From: Kalaharituber pfeilii
Taxonomy: Eukaryota; Ascomycota; Pezizomycetes; Pezizales; Pezizaceae
Direction: 5' to 3'
DNA: 64,000 nt
NCBI GenBank assembly: GCA_015179045.1
Contig: WHUZ01000035.1
Location: forward strand, 542,547 to 606,546
Shown here: positions 24,971-36,477 of the stretch, one piece after another
How the letters are laid out: each line of letters begins with the position of its first letter
Numbering within the stretch: the stretch's first letter is position 1
Program-made: the position numbers and the translations under genes
The notes under the pieces: generated by a model
The model's input: the letters and a program-made list of their open reading frames with translations, nothing else
The model's database searches: none
Told to the model about the DNA's origin: nothing

Positions 24971-26358
24971 TAGCAACCCAGCAATCTCTCCCGTCTTTAG
25001 GATTCTGGGCGCGTAAGGTAACACAATTGTATAATTTCGTGCACAGAAACATGCGCCACCTCGTAAGTATGCATACCCCCATCTTATTTCTTTCTCTGTC
25101 TCTAATTAGCTGTTGGTTCAGCCCCAATCAAGACCTGTCCCACATGAACTACTTGAGCCAAGCGGCAGTACATAGCGTATCGGAGGGGGGGGGAGACCCA
25201 TGCGACTAAGTGCTTGGTACTGCTTGCTGCAATTGCTCTGGCTCTGTTGGCAGCGCACGAGCGTGCTAGCATCATCCTTCGGCTAGGTAGCCCATGGTTC
25301 AGTAGTTCGTCATGATGGTCTGCACCTTTCTATTTTAAACTCCAGTAGGATTCACTTCACGCCAATACGCACTGTACTGTACTGTACTGTACTGCATGGG
25401 CGTGCGATAGAAAGTGCAGCTCACCGCGGCTGCGGGCCTCTGTATCTCTGCGTGGCAGCTGGATTTCAGAGTCTTCTGCGCTTCCATCTGTATCTCGTTT
25501 TCTCTGCTGCTCTCGTGCTGGGGGGAATTACAGCGGGGAGCGCGCTTGTTGGTACGGCCCATGTACTGTGGTGCGTAGTACTGTACCGTCAAGCGACCGT
25601 GGGGCTGCTTGGCCACGCCGCAGCTGTATAGAAGTTCCAAGGAGTACTTGTAGGGTAGTTCCCCGTATCGTGGAGCCCGCCTCGGAGTGCAGCCCTCCGC
25701 TCCACCCACTCTCCCATCCCCTTCGCAGCGTCCCTCAGAGCGACGCCGCCAGGGGTGATGGGGCTAGCGAGCTGCTCCCGCGGAATCTTGGGCAGTTCCC
25801 TTTTTTTTTTTCTCGCTTCCCTTCACCCCTCTGGTGGCCCTCCCTGGCCCCCGTGCCCCGTACGCAGTCCCCCCCCCCCCCCCCCCTCTCCATCGCCCAC
25901 GCCGGCGCCGGCCATGCTTCCCAGCGTGGCCTTCCATTCGCAGCGTCAGCCACACCTCTCTGCACGGTGGGCTGAATCCGTCCGCGGCCCCTGCCAAAGG
26001 TAAGTAAGTACGTGCGCAAATTGCTTTATATCTTTAAGGCCCCGCTGACAATTGCTGTCGAGCCGTCCCCGATTGTAGCTCCCACCAAAGGCACCTCCGT
26101 TCACCATCCAGGCTCCGGCTCAGGAGCTCTCGTTTTCCTCTGGTCGCCTATGGTCTGCCTGTCTCTCGTTTCGAGCTTCCCTCCCCCCGTCGGTAGAGTC
26201 GGCCTTCAAGACAGCCCCCCCCCCCGCCCCCATTGCACGTCTCTCGCTCGCTGCCTAATACCATCAAACTATATGGACTTTAACCCCATCTTCCTCTAAA
26301 AGTACGGCCACAAAGAACAGAACGTGTGTGCCGACCTATCTGCTTCATTTTCATCGCA
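24971..26358. promoter_or_regulatory. Upstream region of the DUF1765 gene
   Basis: Contains ACTGT pentamers (25371-25395, four perfect copies and a near copy), an 18-base C run (25869-25886) and C/T-rich leader sequence from about 25680 to 26290. The GC-rich part yields long overlapping open frames on both strands (25568-26019), which are low-complexity artefacts. No TATA box stands out. Confidence 0.4.
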
Positions 26359-29300
26359 ATGCCCGTCCTGCTGGGGTTTATTCATCATCATAGCAGTAAT
26401 AATAATAGTACTTCCGATAATCCGTCCGCTCGTTCAGATATTACCCGACCCCTAAATCATCTGTCGAAGCGTAGGCAAAACAGGCCGAAGAGTTCCAGTA
26501 TTGGAGAATCTACATTGAAGGACTCAATAACGTCACCCTCAGTTCAAAAGGCGACAACCGTTACAAGTATCACGAAGCCTCATACTTTGCCGCCTCTCGG
26601 AAGTTCTGCTACCCCTGTATGCAAGAGTTCGAGCGGTCCTACGGTTACGGAGTTGAAAATTACTCCACCATTCCCTGCACTCCGGTTGTCATCTTTCTCC
26701 CTAAGATCGAAATCTAATCCTAGGACATCACGGCTCTCCTCGAGATCGCCGTCACCGACAGCCGACCCTGCCTTATCGCCAGTCCTGGCTCCCTCGCCAA
26801 TCATTACACGAACTACAAGTAACGGAGATGGTCTTCTCTCCTCGGACACATTATGCTCTAGTAACTACTTCACAGAGGATCAAGAACACGATACAAAAGT
26901 AACACCATCAACTCGCGGCGAGTTTTGGTCGCAACAAGGTTCAGAATCCAATAGCGCCTCTGTAGAGCCTGTACAAGACACACCCAGAATTACAATCTCC
27001 TCTTACTCAGCTTCAGCAATGGATGGAAACACGACAGCTCAATATCCCAATCTGAATGGCTCCCTACAGCCTTCCGCAATAACTCGCTCCGTCTCTGATT
27101 CCATCGTCAATTTTGCTCGACGGTCATGGAACTCCCCCGCGGCGTCTAGGTCATCCTCTCCCAGTAGTCGCGATGCAGTTAGTACGGCCTCTAGTGATTC
27201 TTCCACCACTGATAGCTCAGCTTCATCTGTGTCCTTAAAGCTGTCTGCCAATGGTGTTACGAATATGACTACCAGGAACGGAAGGGCTAGTCGACGTGGC
27301 TCTATATCATCTACATCGAAGTCCCCTCGGAGACCTTTGACAATGATGTTTGGAAGAGCGACTGCATCGGACACAACAGTTCCAATGATGAAATCTGCTT
27401 CTAACTCCGCGGACATCTCTACATCACCGCTAAAATTAGCAGGAAGAAGAGTCAAGGATGAACTTTGGGATGCCTTTCGAAATTTAGAGAGCGATTACAA
27501 TAGGTATGTGCAGATAAACATCATTGGAGTTTGTTCTAGTACTGAAGTAAAACAAGATTTCAGAATAAATCAAGCGCGCAAAAAGCTAGCATTATTCGCT
27601 CTGCACTGATTCCTTTCCTGAGGAATTCTGCCCGGATTACATGCAACAATATTGAGCCAGATGAGCTTGATAAAAGAGTACGGGTTCTCCATCGTTGGTG
27701 GACTGGTTTACTTGCTCAACTTCAAAACCGCAGCCCTACAGCAATAGCTGGGACTGATAGGCCGTTATACTTGGAAGGTATATCTGGAATAATGTCTAGA
27801 CCAGAATGGAGACCTCCCCAGTCAGAATTCTCTCCCATATCACAGCAAATATCCAAATCGCAATCATCAACGTCAGTTTCTTCAGATTCATCTCGTTATT
27901 CAGTGGAAAAATCAGTTTTGCATAATGTTAAATCTCTATTCACACGGACAGTTATCGACACACTCGCATTTGCCGTCGATAAAATGAGTCAACGCACAGC
28001 TCCTGCAAGCATTGTAGCATTTGCTGGAAAGGTAGTTGCGTATGCATTTTTCTTCTGCAGTGGAGCGGCAGAAGTCCTGATAAGCCTATGGAACATACCA
28101 GCCGCAACCTTAAAAAGAGTCGTACAGCAAAATGGCATTCAAAGGGGCGCGGATTTGCAGCGTACATTCGATGATGTTGTTATTGGATTTCCGGAGTGTC
28201 TTCATTCTCTGGGTTTCGCCAACCTTTCTGCAGCATTAAAGCAGCTGAAAAAGCAGACAAAACCTCCTCTTGGAAATACCGTTGATTGGTATGGAGCCTG
28301 GGTGAATCGATGGTTGGGACGAGATACAGACCTCTTGTTCGTTTTTCTGAAATATTATCATATCCTACTTTGCGAGTTTCTACCGCCAGATGCATCTAGA
28401 CTTTCCCAGATTTGTGCACCAGCCTTTATCTTCATACAAGCGCATATCCTCAACATTATGGATGCCACTGTTCATAAACAATTACAAAAACCCGTAACCG
28501 GAGCGAATGCGCCATCACTCATAACATTTGACGATGTTTTGGCCAAGGCATCTCCTACCTTCCCTGTTCCAGTACACCGAACCATGTCAGAGAACAAGCT
28601 TGTTGTACTATTACGGGATGTGCTGACAGACCGCCAATTGTGCTCTCCCAGATGTCGTGGTATCCTCTCTGAATCTTTTTCGGCAATGCTAATGGCCACT
28701 GCTCGACGAACGAGGGTCTTCGACTCAGACGCTTGCTTTACGCTCTGTGACATGATGGAGGAGACATTTCCAATTCTCAATTATTCGGAGAAGATGGCAG
28801 GTAACGGCGCTAGTTATATTGATTGGGCTTTTTGGTTAGACGTCTTCAAGAAGATGTCTGAATGTGATAACAACATGACCGAGCTCCGGCTGATTTGTAT
28901 GATATTTATGTTATGGGGGTTGCTGGTGGAAGAGGAGAATCGGAAGCGCAAACTTTGTGTAGACTGGCTGCTTTCCCCCTCGACCTGGGAGCGGTACTTC
29001 TGCCATTGGTGCCCAATGGTGAGGGCGTATTATATGAGACTTATTTGCTGGAGGTTGACAAGATACAACGGGGGTCAAGCAAGTGACCTCGATAAGTAAG
29101 GCTCCACTATTTGGTCGTTAGCTTGAATCTTGTACTGACTATGAAACAGCGAAATCCTACAAACGGTTTCATTACGGCTGCGCACATGCTTTGCTCATCA
29201 CACTAGGTTGAAAGAAAAGGCAGAAAAAGGCTTAATAGCTCCTCCATCCACCATTCCTTGCCTTCCAGCACCAGGCCGTAGGTTAATCATTCTCAGGAAT

Positions 29301-29977
29301 GATTCACTAATTCCACCACCCGGAGTATTCTTCGCTGAAGACGGGCTAATAACATACAGTATGATTCCTTCATGCCACCGCTCATATAGAACGCTTTACT
29401 TACTGTCCTTTTAGTTGAACCGCCAGTTACACCGGCCAAGCCAACTACCGAGTCGGGAAGGGATCAACATTCCATCACTCCAAAGAAGAAATGGAGTATT
29501 TTACGATCTTTAGGGTTTCAACCTGATTCGCCATCACCACCTGGGTCTCCAGAGTCCCCTAGCCCCATTACCAAAACTAATGGATTGGCGAGCAATATTG
29601 GGGATATTGAGTTTCCAGAAGTTCCTGCTTCGGCTAGCGTAACACAACGCAAACCGACATTTAAATTTTCACTGGAGTGGATGCCACAGTCCCCTTTTAC
29701 TGTCCGCGACAAACATCTCAACCCAGCAAGGCTTCCAGCGTCTTCCCAAGCTTACCTTGATGCGCAAGGGTTGGAGGCAACTGAGCTGGTAAATCTGTCG
29801 GATTGTACCAATCTAAATACAGGCCGCTGGACCTATTCCGGCAGGGCACTTGCCGAATGGGTTTTGGTGGTTGTGGAATATGAAAACTTCTTCGAACGGA
29901 GGAAAAATGAGGGTAAAGAATCAATTCAGGACGTTGAAACTCCTTCATTAGCAGTTGAAAGTCTGAAGAAGCTATAA
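26359..29977 (+). CDS. DUF1765-family protein
   Basis: Four exons: 26359-27503, 27557-29095, 29150-29358, 29415-29977; 1151 aa. The start is the first ATG of the frame (MPVLLGFIHHHSS). Residues 20-370 are Ser/Thr/Pro-rich and disordered. The conserved DUF1765 region follows, from about residue 370 (SDYNRFQ, SIIRSALIPFLRNSA) through WYGAWVNRWLGRDTD, FVFLKYYHILLCEFLPP, YIDWAFWLDVFKKM and the tail RRLIILRNDS. The acceptor at 27556 was preferred to the nearby one because it restores the family FQ-N/S-K junction. The C-terminal part carries a second disordered linker and a final block ending RWTYSGRALAEWVLVVVEYE, also conserved in the family. No membrane segment or enzyme motif is clear. Molecular role unknown. 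Confidence 0.9.
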
Positions 29978-31094
29978 TTAATGGTCAACGTGCATCAGCC
30001 TGCACGGCCTACTTAAAAATGTGAATATGGTTATTTATTTGGAGTTTTGCATTCATATACTTTTCTTCATTGCATATTCTGGTTTTAGTCTTGGTTTGGG
30101 TGGCTTTAATTTACTGGGATTACAAGGCAGTCCTGACAGCAGCATATCCATATTTGGCAGGTTTCTTTCGTTTGCATATCGGATTGCAAGAAACAACAGG
30201 AAAAAAGTCAACAGACACAAGGAATTAAGAAACACAACAAAAAATTGGTATTGGTTTGGTTCTTTGTTTATTTCCTATTTCCTTTTTCATTGGTTCCTCA
30301 AGATTCTGCTTTGTTATTGCTTATGTAGATTTTTCCTTGTTCGTTATATTATACCTTTCATCGGTTCTGTGCGTTGTGGTAGTTTTGTGCTTGACTATTT
30401 CCTCTCACAGTTTCTCAATTTTCTTGGCTAAACGAGGTACTCTCCGCAATTGGGATAGAGATTTTTCCTTATTGATTTCCATCATTTTCTGGTTCTGTTG
30501 TCATGAATCTGCTACATATTTTCTAGAGATTCACCTTGAGAGTAGGTTCAGCGGAGGAGTGATTTATTGTTGTTGGCATTCATTTCTTTATGTTTCTTCT
30601 CCATCGACCTGATTCATATTCCAAAAAGTAATGCAAATTTCAGCAATGCTCACCTAATAAAAGGTCGGGCCAAACATTTTTCGACACATCATAGATTCAG
30701 CGCATGCTTGTATGATCTTGTGTTTTATATACTATGGAAGTCGGCAAGGCAGACAAATGCGCATTGGGAGAGCCTCTTGCAGTTACAGCCTTAATTTGTT
30801 TACCCCAGGCTTTCCGATCCGTGCTTACCTGGGCATGTCAACCCCTGTTCACCGTTGAGCTTCCCCAGGTTCGTATTTGCGGAGCTATTGCGGAGCTATC
30901 GCGGCTCAATGCTTCCGTTATCGATAGAGACCCAGGAACAAGAATAAGAAGATAGGCTGCTTCCTGTACTCCGCTCGTTCTACTTCTTTTTCCCGCGACG
31001 TGTGTGTAATCCAGTTTATGCTGGTGCAGTATCACCATCATCGGCCGCCATATCTTTGTGATTGGACACGTTTTAGCCAAAATACAGCATCACA
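29978..31094. other. T-rich 3' flank and spacer
   Basis: The first 600 bases are T-rich and give hydrophobic pseudo-frames. The rest holds the upstream region of the dehydrogenase remnant. No gene recognised. Confidence 0.5.
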
Positions 31095-31375
31095 ATGGCT
31101 GAAAAGCGTTTGAACCAGATCCAGGCCCACCTGACAAATTCGTTCCCTAAGGGGCTTTTGTCGGGGAAAGTTGCGATCATAACGGACGCGGGGCAGGGGA
31201 TTGGTGCTGACACTGCAAAGTTGTTTGCTGCGGAGGGGGCAAAGGTCGTCGTTGCGGATATCGATGCTGAGTGCCTTTTCTTTGAAGCTCCATTGAAGTA
31301 TCTATGTCTATAAGATCATCCAACTGATTTCCTCTCCGGACAAGGCGGCCAGCGTCGCCTCTCAAATCACCTCAA

Positions 31376-31919
31376 GTATTTAATATATATTGAATACATT
31401 GAAAAGAGACTTACTATATGTATGTCAAATTGGGCATTTTAGATATATTAGGTATATCAGAAATACGCCTGTCAAGAATATTGAATCTAGTAATTCGTGC
31501 AGAAACAAGCTAACCATGTATATATATATAATTGTGCATTTTTTATATAATAAGTATATCATATATAGACTCTTCCTATGTATATAAAATCGGGTATTTT
31601 ATGTATATTAAGTACATCAAATGGGGGTGGATACACATAGTAATAATTTGGGTTAAAGAATATAAAAGTCTGGAGAGTAATAATAGAGCGGACAGAGCAG
31701 CCAAAATTGGAACACTTCTGCCCTATTAGGATAAAGTAGACTTGGAAGTTAGAATATGTATGGAGATAAAAGTGCTTAGAAAAGGAGAGAAAGACAGGTT
31801 GGACTTGAGTTACAGTATAGATTACTACAATAGATAGGGAGATACATAGCTATACTAGTAGGACTATTGGGGGGAAAGAGAGAGATATAGAGTAGGTAAG
31901 GTAGAAAGTCTAAAAAGAG
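31376..31919. repeat. AT-rich block inside the dehydrogenase remnant
   Basis: This 544-bp stretch begins with gtattt and ends with gag, and removing it joins the flanking dehydrogenase codons in phase, so it occupies an intron position but is several times longer than any intron in the intact genes here. It contains three degenerate copies of a 45-50 bp unit (about 31418-31465, 31515-31565, 31578-31623), each with the order ATGTATAT, GCATTTT or GTATTTT, and GTATATCA or GTACATCA. It may be an expanded intron or a RIP-decayed insertion. Confidence 0.6.
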
Positions 31920-32145
31920 CCAGCGGCCAAGCGATCTTCGTTCCTGACGATGTTTTGCACCTGCCGTACCTTTCTGAGCTAATCCAGAGGGCTGCCGAGT
32001 TCGGCAATGGCAAGATTCACATAATAGTCAACGCCGGGTTCACATGGGACGGCGTGATTCACAAAATCACAGACAAGCAATGGGATACAATCATGGCGCT
32101 ACATACGAAAGCTCCCTTTCAGTTGGTGAGGGAGGCGAGTAAGTA

Positions 32146-32435
32146 AAGTGCGTAGGCAAAGTCTTCGGGACTATAAAAGCATTTTACCAACCTTTGGAGC
32201 CACGAGACATGCATCCGAGAGGACACCTCTCGAGAAAACGCAACAACTCAATTGAAAGTACTCCGTTTTAAATCATGTGGTCTATCAATTTTTTGCAATT
32301 TTCTGGCTAATTTATTGAATTTTAAGTGATTTTTCAAACAGCACTGAAAACAGAGGTGCAAGGATAGTCTGCTCGGAATGCATGTCTCGCTTTTCCTTAT
32401 ACTGCATAGTCCCGAAGACTTTTGCCTACGCACTG
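32146..32435. mobile_element. 290-bp Tc1/mariner-type MITE
   Basis: Terminal inverted repeats of about 30 bp: the left end reads AAGTGCGTAGGCAAAG and continues TCTTCGGGACTAT; the right end, read inward on the minus strand, is CAGTGCGTAGGCAAAAG and continues identically. They differ at the first base and by one A in the A-run. Both ends are flanked by TA (32144-32145 and 32436-32437), the Tc1/mariner target duplication, and the CAGTGC-like terminus is usual for that superfamily. The interior has no coding frame, so the element is non-autonomous. Deleting it with one TA restores an uninterrupted dehydrogenase frame across the site. Confidence 0.92.
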
Positions 32436-32509
32436 TACTTTAGGGTCAAGGATGGTGAGGATAGGTGCGGCGTCAATGTAGGGAGTACGAATAGCGTGTT
32501 TGGGAATGC

Positions 32510-33919
32510 GTAAGTGGAAACAAAATTTTTTTTATTTTGTTTGTCGCTTTGTCGCTTTGTCCTGAGAGCTTCCCAAGTTGTATTCCTTTCTTGTTCTTTT
32601 CCGTTTTGAGCAGTCAACTTGTTCATCTCATCTCTTGGCATACTGACAAACTTATCTAGGCGCATGGAGTATCATATGATACAAGAAATATGTTATCGCT
32701 TGTCACGCCCCCTTTACCCTGCCCCTATCCCCTCCCCTCCCCACATAAGCATATATTTTATCCATATTTCTCAAACGCGAACTACAATTTTAGCTTAAAC
32801 CTAACCCCTTCCCTCCACTGTCCCGAACAGTAGACAAGCCAACTATGCGACCGCGTCGAGGGTCTGGCGAGGACGATAGCCAAGGTACATAAGTAGGTAG
32901 TACTGGGGGGGTAGGGGAAAATACTCAGAAGCGCTATGCATGCGCAATGTGCGCCACCTGTCAGGGGGCCAAAAGTGAAGTAGGTATGACTTTTTGTCGA
33001 AAAGTCTCAGAACTTTTATGGGTTGTACCGGTACTCGTACACAAAAATACGACACACGTATTTTTAACTGCATACAAGTCAATAACATGTGCATAAATAT
33101 TACCCAACAGCAATAACATATCGGTCGTTTCACACCTATTTTGACAACTTTCTTTACCTATTCTGGACTGTCATCCCCACTACTATTATGTATCTAGTTA
33201 CAGTGCTGTGCATGAATATGCTACTCTGATTGCTGTTTGCAAAACTGCAGACTATATTCAGGTATAAATTGCAAGATCGTGGTAGAGACCTTAAAGGACT
33301 ACCAAGTACTGGGTATCCCAAGTAGCATAGTGCATACTGCATTACGCATAGCCCATAATATGCAAGTCAGGTGTCCCAATACTTTTGAAACGACCTACTA
33401 ACCAACAGGTCCTACTGTAGCAACTATCCCTGTCAGATTGTATGCAGCTCTTGGTGCTTCTGATGACTTACCCTTGTCCCTGAGTACATTTAATGCCTGG
33501 ATACACATCAAGATATCCCCGTGTTACTTCATGCGGCGAGCGAGCGAGCCTGCATGTTGCGCACGTGAGCAAGCAAGGAAGAGGGAACCTGTGAGCTTTG
33601 CTTGATTTCGCTTGGAAACAAGCTTAGCCCTTGTACAACACATCTGACTACTATATGTTGTGTAACGCTGATTGTCGTTTTAATATGGACACGTGAGCAG
33701 CAGATCGCTGACAGATGTTGTGGCTAAAATAGGAATGGGGACCACAATTTCGGCGTTCGTGGGACCTGGTAAGCATTTCTCCTCCGCACTTTCTGCTTGC
33801 GCTGTGCATGGGGTTGTATCCGAGACCTTTCCTAAGTGTTCCCGCTGCTCCACTTTGTTCCTTCCTCCCCCTCAATCTATTGCTAATCCACCAACTGCTG
33901 CGCCCCGGTGTCTCCTTTG
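32510..33919. other. Non-coding sequence within and beside the dehydrogenase remnant
   Basis: Holds a long intron-like gap (32510-32830) with a good donor and acceptor, a short active-site piece, and then about 1 kb of sequence with no recognisable coding content between 32885 and the C-terminal piece. The second gap is far too long for an intron here and may hide another insertion, but no terminal repeats were found. Confidence 0.4.
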
Positions 33920-34182
33920 GCACCATCCTCTCTCGTCTAACCGCCGCCAAAACCGCCGATAATATCGTCTCCCTTAAGAATCCCGATGGGACCACGACAT
34001 AGATCACTCTCGGCATCCTCAAACGCCCTGACGTCGACGATCCACAAATGCGGTTCGCGAACGTTGCGCTCCGAAGAGCGGGCAGAACGGAGGAGGCGGC
34101 AAGAAGTATTTTGGCGCTAGCGGGCCCGTTGATGGGGTTCGTGACTGGGGTGACGTTAGAGGTGACGGGAGGGAGGTTTTAG

Positions 34183-34627
34183 TGGAGGAAAAGGGGAGGA
34201 TAAGATGTATGAGCACGAAGTTTTGAGAGGAAGAGAGGGTATGGAATCGTGTAAATATATATTTGGGTGCTGTCATGTACTCTATCAGGATTTTGATAAT
34301 CGGATTGATAAATTAAATTTCTGGAATTCCATGATACTAGCTTTGACTAATAAAAACATGCCCATGTCTTGGTTTGTTTAGGAGGAGCTGTACTGCATAG
34401 CCTCGCTTGCACCCACATGGATATCGACAATGTATGAATAATTCCCTCAGGGTATTAGGAAAACCGGCGACTTTCAAAGAAAGAAATAGAGCTTCTCAAT
34501 TGTAGGTATATAGCGAAAGCACAATGGGCTTTGATATAACCCAAGCCTCAAAAGGTTAGCAAAACTGCCAAGATCCAAATCGGTCTCCCTCATTTTTCAA
34601 CCGACTCAGTCAAAATGAACTAGTAAG
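34183..34627. other. Spacer
   Basis: No gene recognised; moderately AT-rich. Confidence 0.4.
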
Positions 34628-34740
34628 TACTCGATGGTTGGGAAAGTATTGGAACGATGCATAAATCGTATGCGCTATTTGCCTTTCGGAATGTGCAAAT
34701 TTGTTATGCATCGTTCCAATACTTTCCGAACCAGCGAGTA
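34628..34740. mobile_element. Compact hairpin element with TA ends (putative mini-MITE)
   Basis: Two 37-base arms (34628-34664 and 34704-34740) are inverted repeats matching at 35 of 37 positions, with a perfect 24-base core beginning GGAAAGTATTGGAACGATGC. The 39-base loop has no coding content. Both outer ends are TA, so if TA is the target duplication the element proper is 34630-34738 (109 bp), opening CTCGATGG. This fits a very small mariner-type fold-back element; a transcribed hairpin (small-RNA precursor) would look the same in DNA. Confidence 0.75.
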
Positions 34741-35156
34741 GAAAAAGAAATAATATACAGAGAAGCGAACGATGGAAATTCACATCCATTACCCTCAGCC
34801 ATGGGGATATATCAGTTTTCCACTGCCAAAACGCACCATCATGTAAAAGACAAGGCTCAACAAGCAGCAAGTGGCCTTGTAAACCAGACGCCCGTAAATA
34901 AAGCGGCAATGAGGTATATAAATATGAGATGAGCATAACGATGCTAATAAAAGGCAAGCGAAAACTCCAGCAAAAACCAGATTATCCAAGTACACAATCC
35001 AAACCGCTAAAGAGAGCAAGATAATAACAAAGGGAAGCATAACGGAAAATTGGTACCTCTTTGTCCTTCTGGCACCGTTGAGCAAACATATTCGGTACAC
35101 AGTGCATATTGCATGCGCCATCGACCGCGCAAAATCTATAATATCCGCAGTCAATC
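34741..35156. other. 3' flank of the proline-rich protein gene
   Basis: On the minus strand this is T-rich sequence directly after the stop codon. It gives a hydrophobic pseudo-frame but no family motif. Confidence 0.5.
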
Positions 35157-36477
35157 TTAGTCTGTTCTCTCTGCGACATTGTGTATCCACAAGTGCGTTG
35201 ACACCTCCCCATTTCTACACCGTCGCCTCCAAGCTCTAGAAATCAACATCCCAACATCGAATATATCTTTCTCAACTTCAGCCAGCTCGAGCTTCTTCTT
35301 CTCCATAAGCTCTTTAATTTCGTTTCTTGTGAGAGAAGTTTTACTATAAGGATTAGCACCGGTGGGATCGAGTGACTGCTCCAACATCCATATCTCCTTT
35401 CCTATTGCGACACGCCGCGCTGTTAACCTTTCCCGATTTTCTTCCAGCTCCGTTATATGATCCTTGGGACCAGCTTCGTCAGGGTGTGGAGTAGGTTCCT
35501 TGGGCCGAAGAGTAAGTGATTCTGCTAAGGATTTCAAGATGTCATCTGTTGGAGTAGATTTTTTAGGAGTATATGTCTTGGAAATATGATCACTAGACGC
35601 ATCCTTTGGTACTGGTATTTTTGAACTTGTTTCCAAGTTTGTATTTGCCGGTTTGGTAGAAAGGGGAGACGACTCGAGAGGCTCAAAAGCCCATGGCCTG
35701 ATGTTAAGTTTGGGCGGTTCTATGGATGCAACCTGGGGAGGGTCGCGTTTGGGAGTGCGCGGAGGAGTTGTCGTTTTGCCATGAATCTTTAACGGTGGAG
35801 GTGGGGGTTGCTCCTCCCTCTTATTTACCCAATCATGGATACTTTGATGCTTCGCTAATCTAGGGCGCCCGTCGTCATCATAGCGCGGAGATGGTGGTGC
35901 TATTGGGGGCGCCATCCGAGGTTGCCGCTCCTCAGAACTTCCTAGAATTGTGGGATTCCCTCTTGGGGTGTACCCTCCTGAAGCTGATCTATGGCCATAA
36001 TTATCTGGAGTAGGAGAGCTTGGAGCTGGTTTCCGCTGAATATTATTATTCTTCAACGGTGGAGAGGATGATGGTGAGAATTGAGTTTGGACTTCTGGGC
36101 GATAAGACGGTCCTCTGAACGGCTGTCCTGTGGCCTCTCTAAGCTTGTAGTCAGTTTTTGACTAATTTCGGTTAAGCCCTCACATATACTCACATGGGCA
36201 ATGGAGGCAATGACTTCCCAGTTTGTAGAAAGCTTCCAGACTTTGGGGTGGCCACAGGAGTCGGCATCGATTGCTGAGCAGGTGTAAGTGACGAGCCTGA
36301 CGTGATAGAGGTGAGGTTTCCAAAGTGATCATATTTTGGTGGTATCGGAATCGCTGGAAGGTTCTGATTCGTGGTTCCCAGAAGTACAGGATTCCCAATC
36401 ACCAGACCTATCGCAGGCTCTTTAGGCCTGCTATAGATTGGAAGCCGATTCAACATCGTGATGAGACTGGTCGTCAT
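35157..36477 (-). CDS. Proline-rich protein with C-terminal coiled coil, unknown function
   Basis: Two exons on the minus strand: 36477-36194 and 36138-35157; 421 aa. The acceptor (cttag) was chosen because it is the one that keeps phase. Residues 1-330 are Pro/Ser/Thr-rich and probably disordered, with PPPPPLKIHGK, several SPxP/TPxP motifs that could be CDK or SH3-type sites, and few hydrophobic residues. Residues about 330-421 form a charged helical region (ITELEENRERLTARRVAIGK and ELMEKKKLELAEVEKDIFDV) followed by a short conserved-looking basic end (ISRAWRRRCRNGEVSTHLWI). This layout recurs in uncharacterised proteins of related fungi as far as I recall, but no named domain applies. A structural or cytoskeletal adaptor role is only a guess. 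Confidence 0.75.

Larger units (their letters stand above)
31095..34182 (+). pseudogene. Short-chain dehydrogenase/reductase gene, decayed
   Basis: SDR enzymes are NAD(P)-dependent oxidoreductases. Pieces in family order: N-terminal Rossmann segment from ATG 31095 ([18 protein letters not shown] and VVVADIDAE; the first Gly of TGxxxGxG is Asp); 31345-31375 (AASVASQITS); 31920-32145 with the NAG motif (IIVNAGFTWDG); then a MITE; 32438-32509 continuing in the same frame (YFRVKDGEDRC, with the usual NVSSTSG altered to NVGSTNS); 32831-32884 with the active-site region QANYATA, in which the catalytic Lys and neighbours are deleted and the frame slips before EGLARTIAK; and a far C-terminal piece from about 33920 (FGTILSRLTAAKTADN, an internal stop near 34000, then EEAARSILALAGP and LEVTGGRF-stop). 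Deletion, stop, frameshift and insertion together mean no functional enzyme. Confidence 0.85.

Noticed and set aside
25568..26019. Long overlapping frames on both strands
   Set aside because: Driven by GC-rich and poly-C low complexity upstream of the DUF1765 gene.
30021..30612. Hydrophobic open frames resembling membrane proteins
   Set aside because: T-rich 3' flank of the DUF1765 gene; T-rich DNA gives Phe/Leu/Ile-rich frames in several phases, and no family motif or splice support exists.
34795..35190. 131-codon minus-strand frame with apparent membrane helices
   Set aside because: Begins at a non-ATG codon, overlaps the end of the proline-rich gene in another frame, and lies in its T-rich 3' flank.
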